Shown here one piece after another: positions 23,322 through 34,848 of a stretch of 64,000 bases of DNA; position 1 is the first letter of the stretch; each line of letters begins with the position of its first letter. Both the position numbers and the translations under genes were made by a program. The DNA comes from Zygnema cylindricum. Its lineage: Eukaryota > Streptophyta > Zygnematophyceae > Zygnematales > Zygnemataceae. Below the pieces are notes generated by a model. It saw only the letters and a program-made list of their open reading frames with translations, did no database searches and was not told where the DNA came from. The DNA lies in contig JBBHKE010002075.1 in assembly GCA_037447655.1 (NCBI GenBank), forward strand, positions 376,730-440,729. Reading direction: 5' to 3'.

Positions 23322-24215
23322 CATAGTTAAAAAGTAGGTGAAAGTACATCCATACAATATGCTAATTGTACCCAAAAAATACAACATACCCTTAAGACCC
23401 ATATTGTATTGGCCGCAAAATGAAATATAATAGTAACAGGGTTGAGTTGCACATGGATCGATAGAGAATTAAACGTCATGTCTAAATTTGAAAAAAAAAA
23501 CGGACAAAACTATCTTTTTCCGTGAGTTTTGAGCGACTTTTTATTTAAACCGTCAGATTCGGACGATCGGACGGTCGCTGATCAAAGAAGCGACTTAAGA
23601 CGATCACATGAAAAGCTCATAACACAACTTACGATGTAGGCGTCAACAAAATACCTACGGTATAAACGCCTACTTTTGAACCATAGTTCAAAAGTAGGCG
23701 TTTTTATGGTAGGCGCACAAAACTTGGCACAAAACTCGCGCAGATGAGGCATACTGTATGTGTATGCGTTGTGCACACCCATGTACGGACGTACGAATAT
23801 GACGTATCATCATAGTACAGCGCACGCCGCCGGACGAATTTTTTCAACAAACTGACACGGCGTAGGATGACATTCCGCCGGAAAAAAATCCCGGACAAAA
23901 AAAACAAATGCGGACGTACGTCCTATCGTAATTTGTGTTATGGGCTTTTCATTTGATCTTCTTAGATCGCTACTTTGATCAGCGACGGTCCGATCGTCCA
24001 AATCTGACGGTTTAAATTAAAAATACCTCAAAACTCGCTAAAAAATATTTTTTTGTCCGAATGTTTTTCAAAATTTAGACATGACGTTTAATTCTCTATC
24101 GATGGATGTGCAACTCAACCCTGTTCCTATTTTATTTCATTTTGCGGCCAATACAATATGGGTCTTAAGGGCATATTGTATGTTTTGCGTAGAATAGGCA
24201 CATTGTATGGGCGTA
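23322..24215. mobile_element. Head-to-head pair of CATAGTT-family elements forming a foldback
   Basis: Two copies of the family seen at 2,500-2,805 lie in opposite orientations and meet at 23,682 (GAACCATAGTTC). The arms 23,330-23,640 and 23,925-24,215 are inverted copies, sharing ACCCTGTT/AACAGGGT with GTTGAGTTGCAC, AATACAATATGGGTCTTAAG and GATCAGCGAC. The right copy carries about 210 extra bases (23,712-23,925), and its right terminus is lost. Confidence 0.7.
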
Positions 24216-24977
24216 CTGTAACAGGATCTCCTACCTCTTAGAAAATCCCATTACTACAAACAATTCTAACCACACATTCCACACATTGGAAATTACACAT
24301 CCACATTGGAAAACACTCACATAAGGATAAACTTTAATTGAATAGAAGCTTCTGTCCACATAACATTAGCTTGGTCTCTTGCCCTCGTGGCTCAACAGCA
24401 TGGTCGTCCGTGTGAACATTGAGAAAAGTTTACATGTGAAAATGTAATTGAAAAACGGCGACAACGCGTATATGCCCTAATTCTAATGTTAACTTTATAA
24501 CTGTTGTTTGTTGTTTGGCATTCCGCTTATTCAGTTTAGATAGTGAACTTGACAGCAAATAGAAGTGAAAATGTACTCTAATTTAGGAGTACGTCTGTTT
24601 TAGCGTAAAGATTTACCCTAAAATGACAAAACTTATCGAAATGACCCTTAAAAAGAGTAACTTTTAACTGTAATAGGGGTGAATGATCACACTGGGACAC
24701 GAATTAGAGTAATAAACTAAAAAAAATTAGAGTAAATATAATTAGAGTAATAAACTAAAAAAAAATAGAGTAAATATGCAGCATTAGGCGTGGATGATAT
24801 GTGGCGTAGGGTAACGCGGAATGCGGACAGACCCCACAAAATAGATTCATTCCTGCACCAATCACAGCCACTCTTTGTTTTTTGGTTCCAAGGATCTGAC
24901 GACATCGCCGCCATCCTGGAAATCTATCCACTTTTTCAACCGGGATGTGTGAATTTCTCTCCTCCTCTTCCACCGCC
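24216..24977. other. Intergenic, probable upstream region of the candidate gene
   Basis: Contains a short duplicated block (AATTAGAGTAATAAACTAAAAAAA, first 20 bases AATTAGAGTAATAAACTAAA) at 24,700-24,780 resembling the ends of the MITEs at 33.7-37.6 kb. No gene seen. Confidence 0.45.
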
Positions 24978-26010
24978 ATGGATCTCACCTTGTCCACGTC
25001 ATCGCTTTCACGCCATTTTCGGACCTTTTATGAAGGAGGAGACAAAATTGCTTTATTGTTGGAGTCAGATGTAAATTCAAATCCGGAAATTAAATGAGGG
25101 TTATAATTAAAAGCAAATCAAGAATCGATATCAGAATGGGACTTAAAACCGGAATTGGGATTAAAATTGGATTCAAAATTGGAATCAATTTCGGAAACTA
25201 AAAAAGAAGAAAATTGGAATCAATTTCGAAAACTAAAAAAAAAGAAAATTGGAATCAATTTCAAACACAAAAAAAGAACAAACGGGAACATAATTGAAAT
25301 TCGAATCAAAATCAAAAAACTCAGAAACAATTTTAGAAAATTCGGAAGCCGAATTTTAAATCGGGTTTGAATCAAAAATTTGGTTTTATTTGGAAAATGA
25401 TTCGAAAACAGGTTCGAATATAGATTCAGATTTAGAATTAGATGTCAGCTCAGCAGTACAGGAAAATGGAGAAGAAGAATGGAGTATGGAAAAGGATTTA
25501 AATTTTATTATGAGAGAGGCAATCCGATTTGGAGAATCAGGAAAAGGAGATTCAGCAATAATGGAAATTCGTGGACGGCATTACCTTGTGAGCTAATCTT
25601 GTCTCCTTCTCCTTTCCTTGAATGAAGATGTAACTCGAACCTTGCTAAACTTACCAATTTTTAAAATTTCAATAAATGATGTTCCGTATGTCTGTGATTT
25701 AGAGTTAAATGTTTGCAAGAATCGGTTAAATCTCAGTTTTTATGATATAAGAGAAAGTTTTGTTTAGAAATAAAGGATAATAATTTCCTATTACTGACCC
25801 ACCCGTTATTTTAGCTCTTCATGAAAATCAAATAATTTCATACACACTGTGTTATTAACATTGTCTTAACTCCAAAATATGGTTCTTTGTTTCCATTTTT
25901 CAAAACTTGGAGCCATTCGGTGAAGCTCCTAGAATGGGAAAGATCTTGGAGAGAAAATTTGCTTCATTTTTTCCTCATTTGGCATATCCCACTGAAGATG
26001 CATAATTCAA
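24978..26010 (+). CDS. Candidate small three-exon gene, function unknown
   Basis: Three segments join in phase with GT-AG introns: 24,978-25,070, 25,462-25,587, and about 25,918-26,010 ending in TAA. Together they would encode about 103 aa. The ATG has an excellent context (CCGCCATGG). The predicted protein starts MDLTLSTSSLSRHFRTFYEG, passes through an acidic stretch (ENGEEEWSMEKD) and a helix rich in charged residues, then FGESGKGDSAIMEIRGRHYL, and ends FASFFPHLAYPTEDA. The family is not recognised; no membrane segment or catalytic motif is visible. If exon 2 is not spliced, the frame stops two codons after residues RHYLVS. The intron between exons 1 and 2 contains a repeated TTGGAATCAATTT phrase. 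Splice sites were chosen by eye. Confidence 0.4.
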
Positions 26011-26049
26011 TTTTCCATAATTTAAATGGAAGTATTGTCTCGGAGTGGG

Positions 26050-27640
26050 GCAGGTGACACCTGAGATTCAAAGGGAGCTCCAGTTGAGCCGCTCACGAGG
26101 CCAAAAAGATGATGGAAAACCGATTCATATCCTTTTGTATGTTTTTAATATGCTTTTCAGTATGTTTTTTATTGTGTTTTCTAATATGTTTTCGTATAAT
26201 TCTGTGCCAAGTTTTGGGGCTAGAGGCAACAAAATGGTGACTGAAATGTAACTTTTTTTGCATTGTCGTTTTTCCAACATGGTATTTTTTTGTCCAGTTT
26301 GACTCGAAAGTTGATGTGACGAACATGATTCAGTCTAAAACTGAAATTGTCTTGTCAGTTAGGATATCATGGAGGCTGTGAACCAAATGCGGTGGTAAAA
26401 AAAGATATATGTGTTTTTACTTTTTCAAGTCGATGCCTTAATTCCTGAACACATGGATCCGTGGTTGTCACGACATCCTCGATGGACGAGGACTATCGGA
26501 GTCTCCCAGACATGGGCATTAGTATGGACGAGTATTAGGCTTGGAGTTGAAGGAGAGTGCGAAGAGGGAAGTCATGGCGGACATTTTTAAAAAAGCTTCG
26601 AATCTAGACAGTCTCGAGGAACTTAAAAAAGTTTTGCCAAATGAGGTCAGTTTTCTGGAGGGGGGAAGGGAAAGGAATATTATTTTTTCATTTGGGTTTT
26701 GCATTAAGTTTGTAAATTACATTGAAATTGTGTTTTTGTGTTAAATTTCACATTTCATATGTTGTAATGTTTGCGTATGTTTACATGATGTTAACATGAT
26801 GGTAAGCGAGTGGCATATATCATATAAACAAAAAAATATATAAACATATAAATATATGTAAACAAATGTATAGCTTTGGGTTTACTTTAGTATTAATGCT
26901 TCAATTTAAGCCTTTACAATGTGGAAGATTCTTAGCTTCTTACCAAATAAAAAAAAAACAGAATTTCAACGCTGTTCCATGTTCAGGGGCCAAAATAAAA
27001 CCGGCATCAAAATTATTGTTTTTAAAGTTAATAGCAATTCAAGGTGAAAGTTCACAACAGTAAAACTAAAAATTATTCTAATGATATACGTTGCAATAAA
27101 ATCAAAATTTCAAATCTTTTGGAAAAAAATAAATCATTTTTTTTTTCCTCACAATTTTATTTATTTTATAATTTTCTGGTCACCACTTTTTACAGCTTTT
27201 TAACGGCTTTTCTTTAGAACATAAAGTCTTTAAATTCTGTTTCACATGTATTACAACCACTGGAAATTTGCGATAGATTTTTTCCATTTTAACTATAAAA
27301 TATAAATGCTATCGATTTTCAGTCAATTTCTCTATCCTTGTCGATTCCCTATCATTTTTTCGTTAATTTTCTTCTGTCGATTTTTGCCGATTTTCTATTG
27401 GATTTAATGCTGACTTTCTGCTGATTTTCTGCCGATTTTCAATTAATTTTCATTTCGACTTTTCATAATTTTTCACATGTTGTTTCAATTTGTGTCTCAG
27501 AGAATAAGTGAACTCCTGGAAGATTGTTTCTGATGCATTCGAGACGCCTTGAAAAGGGTAAAGGGAGCTTTGGTCGGACTTGAAAAATTCAAAGATATGG
27601 GAGGTTTTGATCGAATGGACAAAAAAACAAAAATCGATCT
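26050..27640 (+). other. Exon-like fragments of an unrecognised gene
   Basis: Several stretches have coding character but no proven structure. At 26,052-26,137 the frame VTPEIQRELQLSRSRGQK is followed by a GTATGT donor. At 26,299-26,360 the frame FDSKVDVTNMIQSKTEIVLS follows a pyrimidine tract and CAG. At 26,523-26,645 the frame runs through KREVMADIFKKASNLDSLEE to ..VLPNE and then GTCAG. At 27,501-27,640 the frame RISELLEDCF is followed by an in-frame TGA and then CIRDALKRVKGALVGLEKF continues in the same frame. The last two join in phase across a GT-AG intron. They may be distal exons of the gene starting at 24,978, a separate gene, or a decaying one. Confidence 0.3.
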
Positions 27641-28560
27641 CTCTCTATCTATCTATCCCATTTTTCCTCTCTCCCTTCCCCCCCTCACTCTCTCACTCCT
27701 ATCGCTTTTCCTCTCTCTCTCTCTAATAGCTACTCCCTCTTCTATTCATTTCTCCAGTTTTTTTTTCCCCCTCTCACGCTCACGCTCAACTCCTCTATCC
27801 TTCCCTTTTTCCCCTTCCTCTCAATCTCTCTCTTTCCCGCGTCCTCTCACTCTCTCCCTCCATCTTCTCTCCATCACTCTTGCTAACGGTCCTCTCTCTC
27901 ACAATCTGTTGCATTTTTAGCCCTATCCCTGTCCTTCTATCTCCCTCTTATTCCCCCTCCCTTTCAATCTGTTGCCCCATCTCTTTCTACAACTCTCTCT
28001 TTTTCCTTTTGAATTTGACGTAACCCTCTATCGGTTCTATCTCTCCCACTTCCCGTCCGAATGTCAATCTCCCCCTCTTCCCCCTCTCCCTCTCCATCCA
28101 TCCATCCCATTCTCCCTATCTCCCCTCACTCCCTCACTCCCATCGCTCTTCCTCGCTCTCTCTAATAGCTCCTCCCTCGTATTCATTTCTCCACTTTTCT
28201 CTCCCCCCTCTCACTCTCCCGCTCCACTCCCCTCTCCCGTCCTTTTTCAATCTCCTCTCAATCTCTCTCTTTCCCGCGTCCTCTCCCTCTCTTCCTCCAT
28301 CTTCTCTCCATCAATTTTGCTAATGGTCCCTCTCCCACACAATTTGTTATCTTTCTTTCCCTATCTCTGTGTTTTATCTTCTTATTAGTTCCTCTCTTTT
28401 TCAATCTCTTGCCTCATCTCTTTATACCACAATTTCTCCCTTCCCTTTTGAATCTGCCCCCTTCCCCCCCTCCAAATTTGCACTCTCTAACACTTTTCGT
28501 GACCCTTTCCATCCCTCTCCCTCACTTTAATATTTTAACTCTCTTTTCGTCTACTTCTTT
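27640..28560. repeat. Duplicated pyrimidine-rich block
   Basis: About 900 bp of C/T-rich sequence (CTCTCTCCC words). The segment 27,660-28,020 recurs at about 28,100-28,450 with the same order of landmarks: TCTCTAATAGCT, CCCGCGTCCTCTC, CCATCTTCTCTCCATCA, TTGCTAA-GGTCC and CATCTCTTT. It is therefore a direct duplication of a roughly 360-bp unit. The Ser/Leu/Pro frames across it are artefacts. Confidence 0.8.
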
Positions 28561-29470
28561 ATTGGTTACTTTCTTTTTACTGGCGGCGTACACATTCCCA
28601 TTAAATTTTTTAGAAGATGGATTCGCTTTAGTGGATGTACATTACAGGCTACAATAGTTTAAGTTTACATAGCAAAGCAGTACTAGGTATTTTTTTTACA
28701 TCATTGTAATGATATTTTGTGTTCATCAAATATTATTAAGCCAATGAGACACCAAAGAGAATGTTATGAATTCATATCCTATTGATGTATAAATTTCTTG
28801 TGTTTTTTACCAACTGGTTATGTTTTGTACATGTTTGCCTTTGCTTTGGAACAATGACAAGTCATCTCGTTTGTCATGAGTGATAAGATAGTGTCGTCGC
28901 TGGAAAACCAACCAGCACTAATAAACTCGCATCGCTCAGAAAATTAGGGTTAAATAGTTTAAGTTCATGTTGCTTCTGCAGCCAGCAATGAGGCAAGCAT
29001 GTCGTTTAATAACAACCACGTAACAAAGAGCACAGTGGTGTAATCAATAAATACACAAAAGGTTTGTCCCCATTCCAACATCATGATGCCCATTGGTGAA
29101 TTACACACACGTAAACTCATAGAACATGGTGAACCCGCGCACATACTTGCACTCATACATTGCAAAAATAAAATCATGTTTCATTAAATGGTTATATTAT
29201 ACAATGTTTTGGTCTACATACTTCACAACGAAGTACACAAATTAAATTCCAAAAACAATGACATTAGAGTAAGAGACATTTTGTGCAACTTATTACCCCA
29301 ATAATATTGTATTATAACTACATTAATTACACACTTAAAAAACACTAAAAACCCAATGTAAAAGGACAAAAGACAAGCCAAAGAAGACGAAAACTAGAAA
29401 ACTACGACACGTTCACTCTTTGATCCACGAAATAAACACACATGGAGTATGCTTAAGCATTACGAATGGC
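28561..29470. other. Region downstream of the transposase gene
   Basis: No gene is recognised. It should contain the 3' UTR of the minus-strand transposase, and possibly the end of the element that carried it. No terminal inverted repeat matching the sequence upstream of 33.0 kb was found by eye. Confidence 0.45.
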
Positions 29471-32400
29471 CTAATATGCGTCCCCTTCCGTGAATTGTTC
29501 GTCCGTAACCTCTTCTTCTTGAGTACCGGCGTCGGCATCGTGAGAATTTCCGAGGGATTCCCGTGCCCTTGCTAAGGGAGGTGGCACTTCTTCACCGTCG
29601 AAATGGTTTCGGTGTTTGTTGATGATACATTGCAACTGATGTGTAAGCATTCCCTCCTCCCATGTCCCGTCTTTTAATGACAACCCACATTGGATCATTG
29701 CTTTTCTTGCAAATCGCATCCCGTCCTTGTCTTTCATAGAGTTAACTTCTCGGATGGAGTCTCTAGCCAATTCGAGAAAAAACCTTTTCCCCGGCCCTAA
29801 TAACTTTCCAGACCAACCTCGATTAGAGGGTTGTGACCACTGTTCATTCTTAACCCCCGACATCTTCCAATTTTCCCATTTCCTACTCCAAACCTCTTTT
29901 ATTTTTGATATTACGAAAGAATCTGCCGGTTGTACCAAGTGAGTAGCACTTGGTGGAAAAAAATGTAACACCGTATTTTTGGCAACCAAAATGCGGTTTA
30001 ACTCCTCGGACATGTTGTGTCCTCCGCAATTATCCAGGAAGACTATTTTATGTCGACCATAGGGATCGGCTTGATACGACCTCCGGTCCTCAAACCATTG
30101 GGGGAAGACTCTCTTGTCGTTCCAACCCTTGGGCCCCGTGCGATAGCACACACCTATTATCGACGACATGGAAAAAAAATGCATTAAAATAAAAAAACAT
30201 GAAAGAGGGAAAGAAAGAGAAGTGGGATGAAAAAGGTGAGGGGAGAAGAAAGGGAGAGGGAAGAAACAAACAATTCAAGACATACAAAATGATATAAGGG
30301 GATGTATACCTGGAATATCGTCGGGGAGATTGCGTATCGGATAACTCCTATTTCGGTTTGTGAGAATAAGCATGGGTGCTTCAATACATGCGTTCACCCC
30401 TCCGGTGAGACGCACCATCAAAGTCATGGATTCAACTCCACCGGCAACGTCAGCATACTTCACGACTTCATCGCCACGGAAGCCTAATGTCTTGCCATTG
30501 TCCATATTCAATATCAAGTGGGTCTCATCCATATTCTCCACTAAATCTTCGTCGAAGTCACCTAGTTCAAACAATGAAGATAACGACAACGAAACAAAGA
30601 TGAGTTATTAAATATTATTACTTTATGTTTGATAAAATCAATAATTTTGACACAAAAAAATAAATTACAATGTCATATGTAGCAATAAAGTATAAGTCTT
30701 ACCCGAAAGGAATCCCCTTTTCAGAACACCTAGGTGATACGCCACGGTTTTCTCAATGTGTTCCTCTTTTTCCGGACTACATTGTAATTTGCCTTTTTGG
30801 GCACGGATGACGATGTTGTGTTTCTCATGAAACCTTTGGATCCACCTTTTTGTAATTCGTGTAGTCCTCTCACGTCCAAATTCGTCAAAAAACTCCGGCG
30901 CATGCTCCTCTTTCAAACGTATTATGATGTCGTACGCCATCTCTTGCACGATTGTTGTAGAAAGTTTCATGCCCGCCTTTTTAAATCGATGAAAATCCTC
31001 GAGTAATTCTTCATGAAGATGGGTCACCCATGGCATTTCCTTCCTTCCCCTACCCGGTAATGCTTTCATTACCGCCACATTTCGTTTACCGAAGCCCGAC
31101 GTAGACAACGTATTAGTCGTATCTCTAATACCTTTTACTATGGCCACCCTTTCAACCCACCATCTCCTTGCTTTTTGATACTCTGTAGATGAAGAGAAGA
31201 AATAAATAACATCATCTAAAAAATGGGGTAACAATGTAGATACATAAATAAATAGATAGGTAGACAGATGTATAGATAGATAATTAGTTAGATATATAGA
31301 TAGTTAGATTAGACACATAATTAGATTCGACAAATTATTAGATTATATAGATAGTTAGATTAGATAGATAATAAGATTGTAAGCAGATTTCATAGACGGA
31401 CAGATTAGATAGATAGGCTGATAAATAGATTAGATACATAACTAGATTGACAAATATTTAAATAATATAGATAGTTAGATTAGATAGATAATTAGATTCG
31501 ACAAAATATTAGATTATATAGATAGTTAGATTAGATAGATTATTAAATCATAGATAGATAAGATAGATAGACAAATAATTGGATAAGACAAATAATTAGG
31601 TTAAATGCATAATTAGATTCAACAGAAAAATAGATTAGATAAATAATTAGATTACATAGATAATTACATTAGATAGATAATTACATTAGATAGATAATTA
31701 GATTAGAGAGATACATAGATTACATAGATAGGCAAATTACATAGATATGCAAATAATGAGATTAGACAGACTATTAGATTAGACAGGTAATTAATTTAGA
31801 CAGATAATTAGACATGTCAATCATTTAGACAGATAATTAGACATGTTAATTGACAGATATATAGACAGATAGATACTTAAAGTACAGTCATAATTGGATA
31901 GATATTTAAACTACAGTCATAATTGGAAGTACAGTTGTAATTAAAAGTACATTTATGATTTGAAGTGCAGTTATAATTAAAAATATGGTTGTAATCAAAT
32001 GTATAAATAAACAAGAAATAGAAATAAAGCAGAAAAATTGTTTTTTTTTGTTTTGAATTATAGGTTTGTCTTTGTTATAAAAAAGGTAAACGGAAAAAAA
32101 TGGATTCGAAATGGATTCACATATATCAAAACTGAATCAGCAACTGAAACTGAAACGGAATAGAAATTGAAAAATATAATATTCAATTGAAAACTGAAAC
32201 TAAACTGAAAAACTGCAAATTGTGTTAAAAAAAATGGCAAAAACATCTAACCATCAACAAAGCATAGAAAGGTAATATAATAAAGTATAAACTTTTAAAA
32301 TGTTTTCGAAATGGATTTACGGAAACCAAAACTGAATCAACAAGTGAAACTGAAAACGGAATAGAAATTGAAAAATATAATATTCAAGTGAAAACTGAAA

Positions 32401-32995
32401 CTAAATTGAAATATTGCAAAATTGTGTAAAAAAATTTGGCAAAAACCTCTAAAAATAACAAAGTGTAGAAAAAAAATATTAAATAGTATTAATTGAAAAA
32501 AATGAGAGTATAACAGATCGTAAATCCTCGGAAACAGCTCAAAATATAGTAATAATCGAGAGGTGGGTTGATGAGGCATAGGGGAAAAGAGTTTTAGGAA
32601 GACTTACTACATCCCTTGCTTCCCGAAAATTGTTCAGGAAACTTTTTGATAGTTTTGGGGATCAGATTTCGGTATCCGTTTGCCCGCTCCTCAGCAATCA
32701 TCCACGTGATTATCCGCAAACGGTCCCTTTTTGTTGTAACATGTTGTCTTTTCCTTCTGGGCTGCGGCGGGTCAGCAACTGTAGGGTGACTCCCTAAATC
32801 TCCACCCGCGGTGTTGTCGTCTCCGCTCGAAGCTTCTTCCACGAGTGGCTCCACACGTTCGGTTGCACCACTCGCCATTTCGGACCCTACACTGTTCATC
32901 TCTCCGATCACCTCTTCAACAACAGGTGCAGGGATATGAGATATGCCGTTATATCTCGTCGCGTAGTTACCCCACATCCTTGTAAATCTCCACAT
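29471..32995 (-). CDS. pogo/Tigger-like DDE transposase with CENPB-type DNA-binding region, four exons
   Basis: Exons 32,608-32,995, 30,703-31,182, 30,310-30,561 and 29,471-30,153 (minus) join in phase with GT-AG introns: 1,803 nt, 600 aa, no stop or frameshift. This is a DDE_1-type endonuclease of the Tc1/mariner-pogo lineage, which cuts and moves DNA flanked by inverted repeats, usually at TA. The catalytic acids appear to be D301 (NMDETHL), D414 (VFLDNCGGH) and D451 (LVQPADSF), giving a DD36D spacing. Upstream of them (about residues 240-275) WIQRFHEKHNIVIRAQKGK looks like the CENPB-type helix-turn-helix end. The N-terminal 100 residues are acidic then basic (RRKRQHVTTKRDR). The C-terminal 60 residues are acidic. 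It may be a live element gene or a domesticated one. Its terminal repeats were not located. Intron 1 is filled with minisatellites. Confidence 0.85.
31240..31870. repeat. GATA/TTAGA minisatellite in transposase intron 1
   Basis: About 600 bp of imperfect ATAGATTAGATAGATAATTA units with intermixed ATAGATAG tetramers. Confidence 0.9.
32090..32490. repeat. Two direct repeats of about 200 bp in transposase intron 1
   Basis: The block beginning TTCGAAATGGATTCAC near 32,106 recurs near 32,308 (TTCGAAATGGATTTAC). Both are followed by CGGAATAGAAATTGAAAAAT, GTGAAAACTGAAACTAAA and GGCAAAAAC in the same order. Confidence 0.85.
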
Positions 32996-33734
32996 ATCTG
33001 AAGACTAAGCAACTATTTATATGGGGAAAGTATAGGCAAGAAAGGGTGAGTGATGTAAGAGTAAACGCAAATAAAAAAAAAATGCTTATGCCATTGTTTG
33101 TCCGAAAGTGCACATATATGTAAAACTTATAAACGCTGGAGGTTAAAAAAACGCGGCAATCCATTGTGAAAACAGGGTGGGTTCAAAATTTAAATTTTAA
33201 TATTTTGTTTTAAATTTCAAAGATTTTAAAAACTCAAAAAATAAGCGTGAATGTATCAAATTTCCCGCGGAATTTTTTTACGAAAGAGGTGTACGGAATT
33301 CTCCAGCAAAAGAGTCCAAGAGGACAGTCGATTTGTGTTTTTTCATTGTTTTGCAGGTTTGACGTTTTTACGGTTAATAATATAGCCACGTGTAACCGTG
33401 GTTGTCCAATAATATGTCGCGTTACGTAGATTCGTGAAATTATCTTCTACTTGCGACTCATTTAGAGTTAAACTTAACTCTAATAAGTGTTCATTTTTCG
33501 ACTTCGTCGTCTGAATGCAACTTTATTAGAGTTAAAAGACATTATTAAAGTAAATTTACTCTAATATAGCCACCAAAGTGCGACCGTATTAGAGTTCATT
33601 AGTACTATGAAACTGAAACAACGCAACGTAATTTGCTGTTTACATTCGAAGTGCAACCGTAATTCGTACGTTCATAACAATTGATAGTTGATTATGTAAC
33701 TGCGCTTAATTTACATGTAACCTTCAACGGCGGT
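32996..33734. other. Region upstream of the transposase
   Basis: Promoter and 5' UTR of the transposase should lie here. From 33,450 to 33,600 four TTAGAGT/ACTCTAA words resemble the MITE subterminal words, suggesting an eroded element. No gene seen. Confidence 0.45.
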
Positions 33735-34843
33735 TCGACGTAACTGACATTAAGTGCGACAAATAATATTGCGTCATAATGAGGTCAATACTATACGGAC
33801 TGACATATTTTGTACATCTACGTAATTTAGTGTTCATAATTTTCGCGCACATAATTATCGCCGACATAAACCAATATAGAATAATTAAATAAATTAGAGT
33901 AAACTTCATAGTTGAAAAAGCTCTATCACACAAATTAGCATTCATTACTCTAATTGTTTTTTTTTGTTTTTTTACTCTAATTTTTTCATTACTCTAATTA
34001 CTAGTGTTGTGTATCGGTAAGGATTTTCCGATAACCGATATGGGCCATTTTTCGGAGACCCGATAATCGATATATTGGTACAATATATCGCTATCGGTCT
34101 TATCGCCGATAAGTAGCCGATAATATCAGCTACTTATCGGCGATAATGCCGATAACGATAACTATCGGCGATAACTGTACAGACCGTACAGATAAATGTA
34201 CGGCCAATACATTCATATGTACGTCTTATTCCCCCGACAGCAGCCGGCATAATATATGTACGGCTTTAGTACGGCTCCAGTTAAAGTGATGTACCTTCCA
34301 CATCCGACGTCGTGGCTTTGTCCCCTACTTTTTTGAGATCCACTAAAAACCTGCCACGTGTCAATCCGTCGACTTTTTTGGCCAAAGCCGCCAAAAAAGC
34401 CATTCTGAGATGTCGGCGCTCACGCTGACCGTCCGCTCTTATTTAATCATTGAATTTCGTCCGTTCGATTCTAGCTGCGCGCATAATGTTATTCTGCATC
34501 CGTTGTACTTTGTGTCCGCCGTCTTTTTACCGTTTCATGATAATCAGTTTATCGGTACAATTCCATACATTTTCGTCAAATTTATGTACAGTTAACCGCC
34601 CAAAAATTACTACAAAGTGCAACGTATTTTTTCGTCAAATTCCGTACATTTCCCGTAAAAGGCCGTACATTTCACGTAAATTTCGGTTCAGTTTACCGGA
34701 CAGAAAGCATTCGGACAGAAAGTACAGAAAGTACAAATATATCGGGACCGCTGACCGTTCGATAACGATAACTATCGGTATCGGTGTTATCGCGATAAGT
34801 TTTTTACCGATACACAACACTACTAATTACGATTCGCGGTGTA
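33735..34843. mobile_element. TA-flanked MITE, subfamily A copy 1 (left-truncated, interrupted)
   Basis: 33,735-34,001 matches the right half of the complete copy at 36,389-36,988, including CCAATATAGAATAA, AACTTCATAGTTGAAAAAGC and TTACTCTAATTTTTTCATTA. The terminal CTAATTAC-GATTCGCGGTG-TA is split by the hAT MITE at 34,002-34,822 and resumes at 34,823. The left end is missing. Confidence 0.75.
34002..34822. mobile_element. 821-bp hAT-type MITE with 8-bp target duplication
   Basis: Perfect 19-bp inverted ends, TAGTGTTGTGTATCGGTAA and TTACCGATACACAACACTA, are flanked on both sides by CTAATTAC (33,994-34,001 and 34,823-34,830). The 8-bp duplication and the TAGTGTTG start fit the hAT superfamily. 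The interior is rich in ATCGGCGATAA words in both orientations. No transposase is encoded; the 168-codon frame at 34,450-34,956 crosses the element end and is not accepted as a gene. Confidence 0.88.
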
Positions 34844-34848
34844 CAGTA

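Noticed and set aside
27531-27533. TGA as a selenocysteine codon (CF-TGA-C context)
   Set aside because: Land plants lack the selenocysteine machinery, no SECIS-like element was sought or seen, and a true stop or nonsense mutation is simpler.
31240-31870. CRISPR-like regular spacing of repeats
   Set aside because: Units are contiguous and degenerate with no unique spacers; it is an intronic minisatellite in a eukaryotic gene.
28900-33700. Terminal inverted repeats bounding the DDE transposase
   Set aside because: Scanned by eye on both flanks without finding a convincing pair; left unassigned rather than guessed.
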